A stretch of 64,000 nucleotides of DNA from Streptomyces sp. NBC_00457 (GTDB lineage Bacteria > Actinomycetota > Actinomycetes > Streptomycetales > Streptomycetaceae). The position numbers and the translations under genes are program-made. The stretch is taken from the NCBI RefSeq assembly GCF_036014015.1, contig NZ_CP107905.1:2170001-2234000 (forward strand), read 5' to 3'. Positions 16,602 to 26,185 of this stretch are shown here, piece after piece. The notes under the pieces were generated by a model that did no database searches, was not told the DNA's origin, and saw only the letters and a list, made by a program, of their open reading frames with translations. The first letter of the stretch is position 1. Every line of letters begins with the position of its first letter.

Positions 16602-17831
16602 ATGACCAAGGCTCTCGAAGGCATCCGCGTCCTCGACATGACGCACGTCCAGTCCGGGCCCTCCGCCACCCAGCTGCTCGCCTGGCTCGGTGCGGACGTG
16701 GTCAAGCTGGAGGCGCCGACCGGTGACATCACGCGCAAGCAGCTGCGCGACCTCCCGGACGTCGACTCCCTCTACTTCACGATGCTCAACTGCAACAAGC
16801 GGAGCATCACCCTCAACACCAAGACCGAGCGCGGCAAGGAGATCCTCACCGAGCTGATCCGGCGCTCGGACGTCATGGTCGAGAACTTCGGGCCGGGCGC
16901 GGTCGACCGTATGGGCTTCACCTGGGACCGCATCCAGGAGATCAATCCGCGGATCGTCTATGCCTCCATCAAGGGGTTCGGGGACGGGCCGTACACCAAC
17001 TTCAAGGCCTACGAGGTCGTCGCGCAGGCGATGGGCGGGTCGATGTCGACCACCGGTTTCGAGGACGGGCCGCCGCTGGCGACGGGGGCCCAGATCGGTG
17101 ACTCGGGAACGGGCGTGCACGCCGTGGCGGGGATTCTCGCGGCGCTTTTCCAGCGGGAGAACACCGGGCGTGGTCAGCGGGTCAACGTGGCCATGCAGCA
17201 CGCTGTACTCAATCTGTGCCGGGTGAAGCTGAGGGATCAGCAACGCCTGACACAAGGGCCCCTCGCTGAATATCCCAACGACGACTTCGGCGACGAGGTT
17301 CCCAGGTCCGGAAACGCGTCCGGCGGCGGTCAGCCCGGCTGGGCGGTCAAGTGCGCGCCGGGCGGCCCGAACGACTACGTGTACGTGATCGTGCAGCCCG
17401 TCGGCTGGAAGCCGATCACCGAGCTCATCGGCCTGCCCGAACTGGCCGACGACCCCGAGTGGTCGAGCCCCGAGGCCCGGCTGCCCAAGCTCAACAAGAT
17501 GTTCCAGCTGATCGAGGAGTGGTCCTCGACGCTTCCCAAGTGGGAGGTGCTGGAGAAACTCAACGCGCACAACATCCCGTGCGGTCCGATCCTGTCCACC
17601 AGGGAGATCATCGAGGACCGGTCGCTGGTCGCCAACGAGATGGTCGTGACGGTGCCGCACCCCGAGCGGGGCGAGTTCGTCACCGTCGGCAGCCCGCTCA
17701 AGCTCTCCGACTCGCCCGTCGAGGTGAGCAGTTCACCGCTGCTCGGCGAGCACAACGAACAGGTCTACATCGGCGAGCTCGGCCTCGGCGACGAGGAACT
17801 GCGCCTGCTCAAGTCGAACGGAGTGATCTGA
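16602..17831 (+). CDS. frc: Formyl-CoA:oxalate CoA-transferase (class III)
   Basis: This is a 409-residue CaiB/BaiF-family protein that tracks the Oxalobacter enzyme closely as I remember it. Shared segments are [35 protein letters not shown] and LRDQQRL. The catalytic Asp167 lies in IGDSGTGVH (Asp169 in Oxalobacter), and the mobile glycine loop is SGGGQPGW. It transfers CoA from formyl-CoA to oxalate, giving oxalyl-CoA for the neighbouring decarboxylase and releasing formate. It sits in an operon with oxc (12-base gap) and the acyl-CoA synthetase (1-base gap). Confidence 0.92.
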   Translation: MTKALEGIRVLDMTHVQSGPSATQLLAWLGADVVKLEAPTGDITRKQLRDLPDVDSLYFTMLNCNKRSITLNTKTERGKEILTELIRRSDVMVENFGPGAVDRMGFTWDRIQEINPRIVYASIKGFGDGPYTNFKAYEVVAQAMGGSMSTTGFEDGPPLATGAQIGDSGTGVHAVAGILAALFQRENTGRGQRVNVAMQHAVLNLCRVKLRDQQRLTQGPLAEYPNDDFGDEVPRSGNASGGGQPGWAVKCAPGGPNDYVYVIVQPVGWKPITELIGLPELADDPEWSSPEARLPKLNKMFQLIEEWSSTLPKWEVLEKLNAHNIPCGPILSTREIIEDRSLVANEMVVTVPHPERGEFVTVGSPLKLSDSPVEVSSSPLLGEHNEQVYIGELGLGDEELRLLKSNGVI

Positions 17832-17832
17832 C

Positions 17833-19968
17833 GTGATGGCCGAAGACCGCCTCCTGAGGGTGCGCACGCTCCTCGACGCCGTGCGGGCCGAGGGACGCAC
17901 GGCGCTGACCGCACCCGAGGGCAAGGTGATCGCCGACGCGTACGGGATCGCCGTACCCGGCGAGGAGTTGGCGGCGGACGTCGAGGAGGCGGTGTCGTAC
18001 GCGGCGCGCTTCGGCGGGCCCGTCGTGATGAAGATCGTCTCCCCGGACATCCTGCACAAGACCGACGCCGGCGGTGTGATCGTCGGCGTCGAGGGCGCCG
18101 GCGACGTACGGACCGCCTTCCACAAGATCATCGAGAATGCGCGCGCCTACGCCGCCGACGCGCGCATCGAGGGTGTACAGGTCCAGGAACTCCTCCCCCA
18201 GGGTCAGGAGGTCATCGTCGGCGCGGTGACCGACCCGACCTTCGGCAAGGTCGTCGCCTTCGGGCTCGGCGGTGTTCTCGTCGAGGTCCTCAAGGACGTC
18301 ACCTTCCGCCTCGCGCCGGTCGACGCGGACGAGGCGCTGTCCATGCTGGACTCGATCCGCGCGGCCGAGATCCTGCGCGGTGTGCGCGGGGCGCCGGCCG
18401 TGGACCGGTGGGCGGTCGCCGAGCAGATCCGCCGGGTGTCCCAACTGGTCGCGGACTTCCCGGAGATCGCCGAGGTGGACCTCAACCCGGTGATCGCCAC
18501 CCCCGAGGGCGCGGTCGCCGCGGACATCCGGGTCATCCTCGCCGAGTCGCAGCCGACGCCCCGGCGGACGTACACGCGCGACGAGATCCTCACGTCCATG
18601 CGCCGCCTGATGCAGCCCTCGTCGGTCGCCGTGATCGGCGCCTCCAACGAGCAGGGCAAGATCGGCAACTCGGTGATGCGCAACCTCATCGACGGCGGCT
18701 TCGCCGGGGAGATCCATCCGGTGAATCCCAAGGCCGATGACATTCTGGGCCGCAAGGCGTACAAGAGTGTCACGGACGTTCCCGGTGAGGTGGATGTGGC
18801 GGTCTTCGCGATTCCCGCCAAGTTCGTGGCCTCGGCGCTGGAGGAGGTGGGACGCAAGAAGATCCCCAACGCCGTCCTCATCCCCTCCGGCTTCGCGGAG
18901 ACCGGCGAGCACGCACTCCAGGCCGAGATCGTGGCGATCGCCGAGCGGCACGGCGTCCGGCTGCTCGGGCCGAACATCTACGGCTACTACTCGACCTGGC
19001 AGGACCTGTGCGCCACGTTCTGCACGCCGTACGACGTCAAGGGCGGGGTGGCGCTGACCTCGCAGTCCGGCGGCATCGGGATGGCCATCCTGGGCTTCGC
19101 GCGCACCACGAAGACAGGTGTGTCGGCGATCGTCGGCCTCGGCAACAAGTCCGACCTGGACGAGGACGACCTGCTGACGTGGTTCGGCGAGGACCCGCAC
19201 ACCGAGTGCATCGCGATGCACCTGGAGGACCTCAAGGACGGACGCGCCTTCGTGCGGGCCGCGCAGGCGACCGTACCGAAGAAGCCGGTCGTGGTCCTCA
19301 AGGCGGGGCGTACGGCGGCGGGCGCGAAGGCGGCCGGTTCGCACACCGGGGCGCTCGCGGGCGACGACGCCGTGTACGACGACATCCTGAAGCAGGCCGG
19401 TGTCATCCGGGCGCCCGGGCTCAACGAAATGCTGGAGTACGCGCGCGGGTTGCCGGTGCTCCCCGCTCCCCAGGGCGACAACATCGTGATCATCACCGGG
19501 GCCGGCGGCAGCGGTGTGCTGCTGTCGGACGCGGTGACCGACAACGGGCTGTCCCTGATGGAGATCCCGCCGGACCTGGACGAGGCCTTCCGGAAGTTCA
19601 TCCCGCCCTTCGGGGCCGCGGGCAACCCGGTGGACATCACCGGCGGCGAGCCGCCGTCGACGTACGAGGCGACGATCCGTCTCGGGCTGGAGGACCCGCG
19701 CATCCACGCGCTGGTCCTGGGCTACTGGCACACCATCGTCACTCCCCCGATGGTCTTCGCCGAGCTCACCGCGCGCGTGGTGGCCGAGTTCCGGGAGCGC
19801 GGCATTCACAAGCCCGTCGTCGCGTCGCTCGCGGGTGACGTCGAGGTCGAGGAGGCCTGCCAGTACCTGTACGAGCGCGGGGTCGTGGCGTACCCGTACA
19901 CGACCGAGAAGCCGGTGGCCGTGCTCGGCGCGAAGTACCGGTGGGCGCGTGCGGCAGGGGTCTTGTGA
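17833..19968 (+). CDS. NDP-forming acyl-CoA synthetase (acetate-CoA ligase family), fused beta-alpha
   Basis: This protein has about 711 residues. The N-terminal ATP-grasp half (about 1-230) has VMKIVSPDILHKTDAGGVIVG. The C-terminal CoA-binding half has SSVAVIGASNEQGKIGN, ALTSQSGGIGM and the phospho-His region AAGSHTGALAGDDA. The order is the reverse of the usual alpha-beta fusion. Either GTG 17833 or ATG 17836 may start it. These enzymes make acyl-CoA from an acid, CoA and ATP. Directly after frc it could charge oxalate or formate, or recover CoA (inference). A strong hairpin (20085-20117) follows. Confidence 0.85.
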   Translation: MMAEDRLLRVRTLLDAVRAEGRTALTAPEGKVIADAYGIAVPGEELAADVEEAVSYAARFGGPVVMKIVSPDILHKTDAGGVIVGVEGAGDVRTAFHKIIENARAYAADARIEGVQVQELLPQGQEVIVGAVTDPTFGKVVAFGLGGVLVEVLKDVTFRLAPVDADEALSMLDSIRAAEILRGVRGAPAVDRWAVAEQIRRVSQLVADFPEIAEVDLNPVIATPEGAVAADIRVILAESQPTPRRTYTRDEILTSMRRLMQPSSVAVIGASNEQGKIGNSVMRNLIDGGFAGEIHPVNPKADDILGRKAYKSVTDVPGEVDVAVFAIPAKFVASALEEVGRKKIPNAVLIPSGFAETGEHALQAEIVAIAERHGVRLLGPNIYGYYSTWQDLCATFCTPYDVKGGVALTSQSGGIGMAILGFARTTKTGVSAIVGLGNKSDLDEDDLLTWFGEDPHTECIAMHLEDLKDGRAFVRAAQATVPKKPVVVLKAGRTAAGAKAAGSHTGALAGDDAVYDDILKQAGVIRAPGLNEMLEYARGLPVLPAPQGDNIVIITGAGGSGVLLSDAVTDNGLSLMEIPPDLDEAFRKFIPPFGAAGNPVDITGGEPPSTYEATIRLGLEDPRIHALVLGYWHTIVTPPMVFAELTARVVAEFRERGIHKPVVASLAGDVEVEEACQYLYERGVVAYPYTTEKPVAVLGAKYRWARAAGVL

Positions 19969-20084
19969 TGGGCGGTCGAGTACGGCATCGGCCGGGGGTC
20001 CGGGGGTTGTCCCCCGGGCGAAACACCGCCCGGTGGGCGCGTACGGCCGGCCTGTTGGGGGGCGGTTCATGAGGTGAGGGAGCA

Positions 20085-20117
20085 GGGGCCGGCCGACGGT
20101 GCGCGTCGGCCGGCCCC
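20085..20117 (+). terminator. Hairpin after the oxc-frc-synthetase operon
   Basis: GGGGCCGGCCGAC-ggtgcgc-GTCGGCCGGCCCC is a perfect 13-bp stem with a 7-base loop and no T-run, as is usual for Streptomyces terminators. Confidence 0.75.
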
Positions 20118-20193
20118 GGGACCCGCGCGCGCACGAAAGGCATTGGACAGGGGGCGCTGGCCAGAACTTTCGACGCTAGGGGTGCAACCAACT

Positions 20194-21576
20194 GTGACTA
20201 CCACCGACGTTTCACGGGTCACCGCCTATCGGGAGGTGACCGACAAGAACGGACGCGTCTACCGCATCGGCGAGTCCGACATCGACATCATGGGTCGCAA
20301 ACGCAAGTGGATGGTGATCCTGCCCTGGATCGGCATGATGGGCATCTCCTCCGCCGAGTACGCGTTCGCGTCCGCCGAGGACACCCTGCACACCGCGCAC
20401 CATTGGAACAGCATGCACATCTTCTGGATGATGACCGTCTGGGTCTTCTTCCAGGCCGCGGTGGCCTTCCCCGCGGGAAAACTGCGTGAGAGCGGCAAAC
20501 TGCCGGCCCGCTGGGCGATGATGCTCGGCGCGACGGGCACGTTGATGGGTTATCTGTCACTGGCCTTCGCGCCACACGTGATCGTCGCCTATATCGGCTT
20601 CAGCATGTTCAGCGGTATGGGCGCCGGCATGGTGTACGCCACCTGCGTCAACATGGTGGGCAAGTGGTATCCGGAGCGGAAGGGCGGCAAGACCGGGTTC
20701 GTCAACGGCGGTTTCGCCTATGGCTCGGTGCCCTTCGTCTTCCTCTTCAACGGCTATATGGACCTGACCAACTTCCGCTGGGTGCTGGTCTCGGTGGGTG
20801 TGTTCCTGGCCGGGATGGTCGCGTGCTCCGGCTACTTCTTCAAGGACCCGCCGAAGAACTGGTGGCCCGCGACGATCGACCCGCTCAACCCGCCGAAGGA
20901 CCCGCGCGCGGCCCGCTCGCTGCGCATGAACCCACCGGCCGTCAAGCAGTACACCCCCAAGGAGGCATGGAAGACCGGCCGGGTGGCCCTGATGTGGTTC
21001 TGTCTGGCGTGCACGTCCGGCGTGAACATCTTCGGTATCGCCTTCCAGGTGGACATCGGCGAGGAAGCCGGATTCGCGGGCGGCATCGTAGCCACCGCCA
21101 TGTCCCTCAAGGCGATCGTCAACGGTACCGGCCGCGGCGTCATCGGCTGGCTCTCCGACCTCTACGGCCGCAAGCGGTGCCTGCTCGCCGTCTGCGTCAT
21201 CCTCGGCCTGTCCCAGTACGGCATCCTCTGGTCGGCCGACATGAAGAACCTTCCGCTGTTCCTGGTCTTCTCCTCGATCTCCGGCTTCGGCGGCGGCGCC
21301 ATCTTCCCCATGTTCGCCGCGCTCACCGCGGACTACTTCGGTGAGAACAACAACGCGTCCAACTACGGCATGGTCTACAGCGCCAAGCTCGTCTCCGGTC
21401 TGGGCGCCGGTATGGGTGCCGTGGTCGTCAGTGCCTGGGGACACTCCGGTGCCTTCATCCTGGCCGGCTCCATCTCGCTCTTCGCCGGCTGCGTGGCACT
21501 GTTCCTGAGCCCACCAGGGCGCGACAAGAGTCGCATCACTCCGAACCCGCACCCGCTCGGCGAGGAGATGGCGTGA
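20194..21576 (+). CDS. OFA-family MFS transporter (oxalate/formate antiporter-like)
   Basis: This is a 460-residue protein with 12 predicted membrane segments, for example MVILPWIGMMGISSAEYAFA and GFSMFSGMGAGMVYATCVNM. GFSMFSGMGAGMVYATC and KWYPERKGGKTGFVNGGFAYG are family signatures of OFA carriers. The GTG at 20194 fits AGGGG spacing. It would import oxalate, perhaps in exchange for formate, across the plasma membrane. It follows the oxalate operon after a terminator and thus may have its own promoter. The 3' end meets a convergent gene at a bidirectional terminator. Confidence 0.82.
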   Translation: MTTTDVSRVTAYREVTDKNGRVYRIGESDIDIMGRKRKWMVILPWIGMMGISSAEYAFASAEDTLHTAHHWNSMHIFWMMTVWVFFQAAVAFPAGKLRESGKLPARWAMMLGATGTLMGYLSLAFAPHVIVAYIGFSMFSGMGAGMVYATCVNMVGKWYPERKGGKTGFVNGGFAYGSVPFVFLFNGYMDLTNFRWVLVSVGVFLAGMVACSGYFFKDPPKNWWPATIDPLNPPKDPRAARSLRMNPPAVKQYTPKEAWKTGRVALMWFCLACTSGVNIFGIAFQVDIGEEAGFAGGIVATAMSLKAIVNGTGRGVIGWLSDLYGRKRCLLAVCVILGLSQYGILWSADMKNLPLFLVFSSISGFGGGAIFPMFAALTADYFGENNNASNYGMVYSAKLVSGLGAGMGAVVVSAWGHSGAFILAGSISLFAGCVALFLSPPGRDKSRITPNPHPLGEEMA

Positions 21577-21577
21577 G

Positions 21578-21622
21578 CACGAGGAGGCCCCTCCCGCGGA
21601 GCTCGGGAGGGGCCTCCTCGTG
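21578..21622. terminator. Bidirectional terminator between convergent genes
   Basis: A perfect 19-bp inverted repeat (arm CACGAGGAGGCCCCTCCCG, loop CGGAGCT). It lies directly after the OFA stop codon and just downstream of the stop of the leftward TIM-barrel gene. Confidence 0.9.
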
Positions 21623-21636
21623 AGTGAGTGTGCCGG

Positions 21637-22698
21637 TCAGCACTTCTCACGCAGTGAGTGCAGGTGCGCACTGGACCGGCGGGCGAACGTGAAGGACTCG
21701 GTCGGGTTGTCGTGTTCGGCCTGCCAGTGGTGGGCCAGGCGGTGGCCCTTCAGGCGCGTGACGCCGGAGATGAACCGCTGGTAGTCGATGTCGCCGTCAC
21801 CGACGTCGGTCATGCGGTAGCCGTACTGGTTCGACGGGTCGCTCTCGCCGTCCTTCACATGGAACAGCGGGTAGCGGTCCGGCTGCTTGAGTACGTAGTC
21901 GAGGGGCTCGAAGGGGGCGGGCGTGCCGTCGACCCGCTTGGAGAAGCGGAACTGGCCCGAGTACGCCCAGAAGATGTCCATCTCCAGGTACACGAGTTTC
22001 GGGTCGGTCTCGGCGAGCAGCACGTCGTAGAGGCGGACGTTCGGCTTGTCGGTGGCGAAGGAGAACTCCTCGGAGTGGTTGTGCTGGTAGAACTTCATGC
22101 CGCGCGCCCTCGCCGCCGCGCCGTAGGTGTTGAACTCCTCGGCGGCGCGCTTCCAGGCGTCCACGGTCGAGCCGTAGCGGAACGGGTTCGACGCGGTGCC
22201 GATGTGCTTGAGACCGAGGGCCTGGGCGTCGTCGAGGACCTTGGTGAGGTTCTGCGCGAAGGTGTAGGCGTTCGGGTCGCTGGAGTAGTAGCCGACGTGG
22301 CTGCCGATCGGGTTCAGACCGTGGTTCCTCGCCAGCCGCTTGAGCTGGGCGAGCGTGATCGGGCCCGCCGAACCCTGGGTGTAACCGGCGAACTCGACCT
22401 CGTCGTAGCCGTACTTCTCCAGTTCGGCGAAGACTGCGGCGAAACCGAGCGTGGAGACCTTGTCGCGGAGGCTGTAGAGCTGGATGCCCAGGCGGCCGGG
22501 GGGCAGGACGGGACGGCCGCGGCCCTGGGCGCCGGCTGTCGCGTCGGTCGCGGCGACGGCCGGAGTGGAGGCGGCGCCGAGCAGGGCGGCGGCGGTGGCG
22601 CCGGCGGCCACGCCGAGCATGCCTCGCCTGCTGAGGCGGTGGGCCAGTTCGGGGTCCTGCGCCTTGCTGGATCTGGCGGTGCGGGGTGTGCGGCTCAT
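21637..22698 (-). CDS. Secreted (Tat) sugar phosphate isomerase/epimerase-like protein
   Basis: This is a 353-residue protein starting at an ATG after GAGGAG. The Tat leader contains SRRGMLGVAAG followed by a hydrophobic stretch and an APAVA-like cleavage region. The mature part is a xylose-isomerase-like TIM barrel: GIQLYSLRDKV, VEFAGYTQG, MKFYQHNHSEEF and LFHVKDG hold the usual His/Glu/Asp metal ligands. Substrates of this family are sugars or keto-sugars. It ends the leftward Ebo-type gene run, 80 bases after the phosphodiesterase-like gene, so it may be co-transcribed with it. Confidence 0.85.
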   Translation of the reverse strand: MSRTPRTARSSKAQDPELAHRLSRRGMLGVAAGATAAALLGAASTPAVAATDATAGAQGRGRPVLPPGRLGIQLYSLRDKVSTLGFAAVFAELEKYGYDEVEFAGYTQGSAGPITLAQLKRLARNHGLNPIGSHVGYYSSDPNAYTFAQNLTKVLDDAQALGLKHIGTASNPFRYGSTVDAWKRAAEEFNTYGAAARARGMKFYQHNHSEEFSFATDKPNVRLYDVLLAETDPKLVYLEMDIFWAYSGQFRFSKRVDGTPAPFEPLDYVLKQPDRYPLFHVKDGESDPSNQYGYRMTDVGDGDIDYQRFISGVTRLKGHRLAHHWQAEHDNPTESFTFARRSSAHLHSLREKC

Positions 22699-22778
22699 CT
22701 GGAACTCCTCGTGGTGGGAGGGCGTTGTCAGTGGTGAGTGCTTCACTTGTGACCAGTCGGACCTGAGGGGTTCACCCC

Positions 22779-24167
22779 TCAGGTGAGACCGGCTAGTTGG
22801 AGCAGCAGGGACTTCACATCGGTGGCCGCGACGCGGTCACCGACAGCGCGGGGGGTGGAGCAGATGAAGAGCGGACCGTCGTCGTCGCTCGCCGGGAGGC
22901 GGCCGTGGCTGCCGCGAATAGGTGAGGGATCCAGGGGCACGACCGCCATGCGGTAACGCATGCCGAGCTTCTTGCGGGCCAGGGCGGTGGCCGCCTTGAC
23001 CTTCACATAGGGGTCGAGCGGGTCCATGAACAGCTCGACCGGGTCGTAGCCGGGTTTGCGGTGGATCTCGACCAGCTGCGCGAAGTCGGGCGCGCGGTCG
23101 TCGTCGAGCCAGTAGTAGTACGTGAACCAGGCGTCCGGCTCCGCCACGGCGACCAGCTCGCCGGAGCGCGGATGGTCGAGATGGTGGGCCTTCTTGCCCT
23201 CGTCGTCGAGGAGTTGCTCGATGCCGGGCAGATCGTGCAGCGCCTGCCGGACGGCCTCCAGGTCTTCGGGTCGGCGTACGTAGACATGGGCGATCTGGTG
23301 GTCCGCGACCGCGAAGGCCCGTGAGGCCATCGGGTCGAGGTACTCCATGCCGTCCTGCGTGTGGACTTCGAGCAGGCCGGCGCGGCGCAGTGCGCGGTTG
23401 ATGTCGACCGGGCGGCTCACGCGGGTGATGCCGTACTCGGACAGGGCGACGACCGTACGGCCTTCGGCGCGGGCGTCGGCCAGGAGCGGGGCCAGGGCCG
23501 CGTCCAGGTCGCCGGCCGCCTTGAGGGAGCGTGGGTCGTCGGGGCCGAAGCGCTGCAGGTCGTAGTCGAGGTGAGGGAGGTAGCAGAGCGTCAGGTCGGG
23601 GTGCCTGGTGCGCATGATGTGGCGGGTCGCGTCGATGATCCAGCGGCTGGAGACCAGGTCCGCGCCGGGTCCCCAGAAGTGGAAGAGGGGGAAAATGCCG
23701 AGTTTCTCGGTGAGTTCGTCGTGCAGGGCCGGGGGCCGCGTGTAGCAGTCGGGTTCCTTGCGGCCGTCGGCGTAGTAGACCGGACGGGGGGTGACGGTGA
23801 TGTCGGTGTCGGCGCCCATGGCGTACCACCAGCAGATATTGGCGACCGTGTAGCCGGGATGCGCGCGGCGGGCGGCGTCCCAGAGCTTGTCCCCGGCGAC
23901 CAGGCCGTTGTGCTGCCGCCACAGCAGGACGTCGCCGAGTTCGCGGAAGTACCAGCCGTTGCCGACGATGCCGTGCTCGGACGGATGGGTGCCGGTGAGG
24001 AACGTGGACTGGGCGGCACAGGTGACGGCCGGCAGGACGGTGCCGAGCGGTGCTCGGGAGCCGGACTGGGCGAGCGTCTTGAGGTGGGGCATGTGGTCCA
24101 GCAGGCGGGGGGTGAGACCGACGACGTCGAGGACGAGGAGAGGAGTGGGCCCTTCGGATCGGGTCAT
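22779..24167 (-). CDS. eboF: Alkaline phosphatase/nucleotide pyrophosphatase superfamily protein (EboF-like)
   Basis: This is a 462-residue protein. It opens LLVLDVVGLTPRLL (metal Asp). The nucleophile Thr region is LPAVTCAAQSTFLTGTHPSEHG, ALSEYGI is a further metal-binding segment, and AVADHQIAHVYV carries the later Asp-His ligands. This is the type I phosphodiesterase fold. Homologues form the F member of ebo metabolite-traffic clusters. The start ATG overlaps the stop of the EboE gene upstream. It probably hydrolyses a phosphoester of the unknown Ebo product. Confidence 0.8.
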   Translation of the reverse strand: MTRSEGPTPLLVLDVVGLTPRLLDHMPHLKTLAQSGSRAPLGTVLPAVTCAAQSTFLTGTHPSEHGIVGNGWYFRELGDVLLWRQHNGLVAGDKLWDAARRAHPGYTVANICWWYAMGADTDITVTPRPVYYADGRKEPDCYTRPPALHDELTEKLGIFPLFHFWGPGADLVSSRWIIDATRHIMRTRHPDLTLCYLPHLDYDLQRFGPDDPRSLKAAGDLDAALAPLLADARAEGRTVVALSEYGITRVSRPVDINRALRRAGLLEVHTQDGMEYLDPMASRAFAVADHQIAHVYVRRPEDLEAVRQALHDLPGIEQLLDDEGKKAHHLDHPRSGELVAVAEPDAWFTYYYWLDDDRAPDFAQLVEIHRKPGYDPVELFMDPLDPYVKVKAATALARKKLGMRYRMAVVPLDPSPIRGSHGRLPASDDDGPLFICSTPRAVGDRVAATDVKSLLLQLAGLT

Positions 24168-25333
24168 GGCAGTTCCTTCAGGCCGAGGTCCGTCAACAGA
24201 TCGCGGGCGAGGGCGAGTTCGGCGGCGATGCCGTCGGCGAGCTGGGCCCGGCCGCGGGGCCGCAGCTCGGGCGGGAGGGCCTGCCAGGTGTACGTCTCGA
24301 CCTCGAGGTGGCTGGTGAGCGGGTGCGGGCCGCCCACCAGGCGGGTCAGCACGGACTTGAGCACGGGGAGCGTGGAGGTGAGGGGCGCGGCGGGGGCCGC
24401 GTGCAGCGGGACGTGGAAGTGGGCGCGCCAGGGAGCGGCGTCGGGGAGGGAGTCGCCGTTGAGGGCTTCGCCGAGGTCGTCGGTGCCGCGCAGGCCGGCG
24501 GCGGTGGCCGTGCGGGTCTGGTGCAGGAAGCGGGGTTCGTCGAAGGCGGCGAGGGCCGTACGGACTTCGGGGAGATGGGGGTGTTCGGCGTGCAGGGCGG
24601 CGGAGAGCTGGGACTTGACGACGGGGACGCGGGCCTCGGTGAGCGCGTCCAGGGCGGTGTGCGGGTCTTCGAAGGAGGTGGCGAGGTGGCAGGTGTCGAC
24701 GCAGATGCCGATGCGGTCGTGCGCGATCGCGGTCAGCGGGGCGAGGGCGTCGGCGGTGGTCTCGACGACGCAGCCGGGTTCCGGTTCCAGGCCGATGCGG
24801 ATGGACCGGCCGGTCAACTCGTGGAGGGCGTCGAGGCGTTCGGCGAGCGCGAGCAGGGCGGTGTGGGATGTCGCGGCGCGCTCCTCGGTGGCGGCGGTGC
24901 GCCAGGCCAGGGGCAGCGTGGAGATGGTGCCCTCGGTGACGTCGTCGGGGAGCAGCGCGGCGAGGACGCGGGCCAGGGCGAAGGTGTGGTCGAGACGCTC
25001 CGGGTCGGCCCAGTCCGGCTTGTAGACGCGGTATTTGACCTCTTCGGCACCGAATCCTTCATAGGGGAAGCCGTTGAGGGTGACGACTTCGAGGCCGCGG
25101 CGGTCGAGTTCGGTGCGCAGTCCGCGCAGGGCGGACGGGTCGGTGACGAGGGCGTGGGCGGCGTCCTTGGCGAGCCAGAGGCCGATGCCGAGGCGGTCGC
25201 GGCCGAGGCGCCGGCGCACGGGTTCGCAGTGGTCGCGGAGTTGCGCGAGGACTCCGTCGAGGGTTTCGGCGGGGTGGACGTTGGTGCAGTAGGCGAGGTG
25301 GACGGTGGAGCCGTCGGGGTGGCGGAAGCGCAT
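24164..25333 (-). CDS. eboE: Metabolite traffic protein EboE
   Basis: This is a 389-residue TIM-barrel protein. It opens HLAYCTNVHPAETLDGVLAQ, characteristic of EboE. VVTLNGFPYEGF, RIGLEPEPGCVVET and GICVDTCHLATSFE place Glu, Asp and His metal ligands at strand ends, and HFHVPLH follows. Its role in ebo operons of algae, cyanobacteria and bacteria is tied to export or maturation of a small metabolite, but the chemistry is unknown. It sits 3 bases after EboB and overlaps EboF. Confidence 0.85.
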   Translation of the reverse strand: MRFRHPDGSTVHLAYCTNVHPAETLDGVLAQLRDHCEPVRRRLGRDRLGIGLWLAKDAAHALVTDPSALRGLRTELDRRGLEVVTLNGFPYEGFGAEEVKYRVYKPDWADPERLDHTFALARVLAALLPDDVTEGTISTLPLAWRTAATEERAATSHTALLALAERLDALHELTGRSIRIGLEPEPGCVVETTADALAPLTAIAHDRIGICVDTCHLATSFEDPHTALDALTEARVPVVKSQLSAALHAEHPHLPEVRTALAAFDEPRFLHQTRTATAAGLRGTDDLGEALNGDSLPDAAPWRAHFHVPLHAAPAAPLTSTLPVLKSVLTRLVGGPHPLTSHLEVETYTWQALPPELRPRGRAQLADGIAAELALARDLLTDLGLKELP

Positions 25334-25336
25334 CGC

Positions 25337-26185
25337 TCACTCCCCGCCGCGCAGGATGGAGTTGCCCTCGTGGGTGGCGTCGGTGGCGGCGACGTCGAGG
25401 ACGAGTCGTCCGCTGAGGCCGTAGAAGGCGACGGGGTTGCGCCACAGCACCCGGTCGACGTCGTCCTCCGTGAAGCCCTCGGCCAGCATCAGGTCGGCGA
25501 CCTTGCGGGTCTTCAGGGGGTCGCTGCGGCCCCAGTCGGCGGCGGAGTTCACCAGCACCTGCTCGGGGCCGTACTGCTGGAGGATCGCCACCATCCGCTG
25601 CTCGTCCATCTTGGTCTCGGGATAGACGGAGAAGCCCAGCCAGCAGCCGCTGCCCTTGGCCTCCTTGACGGTGGTCTCGTTGAGGTGGTCGACCAGGACG
25701 CGTTCCACGGGCAGCGCGGACTCCCGGACGACGTCGAGGGTGCGGCGCAGGCCGGCGAGCTTGTCTCGGTGGGGGGTGTGCACCAGCGCGGGCAGTCCGT
25801 GGTCGGCGGCGAGCTGGAGCTGGGCGGCGAGCGCGGTGTCCTCGGCGGGGGTCATGGAGTCGTAGCCGATCTCACCGACGGCCACGACCTGGTCCTTGAC
25901 GAGATAGCGGGGCAGTTCGTCGAGGACGGGGAGGCAGCGCGGGTCGTTCGCCTCCTTGGGGTTGAGGGCGAGCGTGCAGTGGTGGGCGATGCCGTACTGG
26001 GCCGCGCGGAAGGGTTCCCAGCCGAGGAGGGAGTCGAAGTAGTCGAGGAACGTGGCGGGAGAGGTGCGGGGCTGGCCGAGCCAGAAGGAGGGCTCGACGA
26101 CGGCGCGGACACCGGCCGCGTGCATGGCCTGGTAGTCGTCGGTGGTCCGTGACGTCATGTGGATGTGGGGGTCGAAGATGCGCAT
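25337..26185 (-). CDS. eboB: TatD-family metal hydrolase (EboB-like)
   Basis: This is a 282-residue protein. It starts MRIFDPHIHMTSR, whose HxH motif is the amidohydrolase metal site. AVGEIGYDS carries the Glu, PALVHTPHRDK a His, and NSAADWGRSD the final Asp. Length and layout fit the B member of ebo operons. It shares one base with the EboA stop codon (TGATG). The substrate is unknown. Confidence 0.85.
   Translation of the reverse strand: MRIFDPHIHMTSRTTDDYQAMHAAGVRAVVEPSFWLGQPRTSPATFLDYFDSLLGWEPFRAAQYGIAHHCTLALNPKEANDPRCLPVLDELPRYLVKDQVVAVGEIGYDSMTPAEDTALAAQLQLAADHGLPALVHTPHRDKLAGLRRTLDVVRESALPVERVLVDHLNETTVKEAKGSGCWLGFSVYPETKMDEQRMVAILQQYGPEQVLVNSAADWGRSDPLKTRKVADLMLAEGFTEDDVDRVLWRNPVAFYGLSGRLVLDVAATDATHEGNSILRGGE

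Noticed and set aside
17809..20070. 753-codon minus-strand open frame
   Set aside because: It lies wholly opposite the acyl-CoA synthetase gene, whose motifs are clear; no domain is visible in the antisense product.
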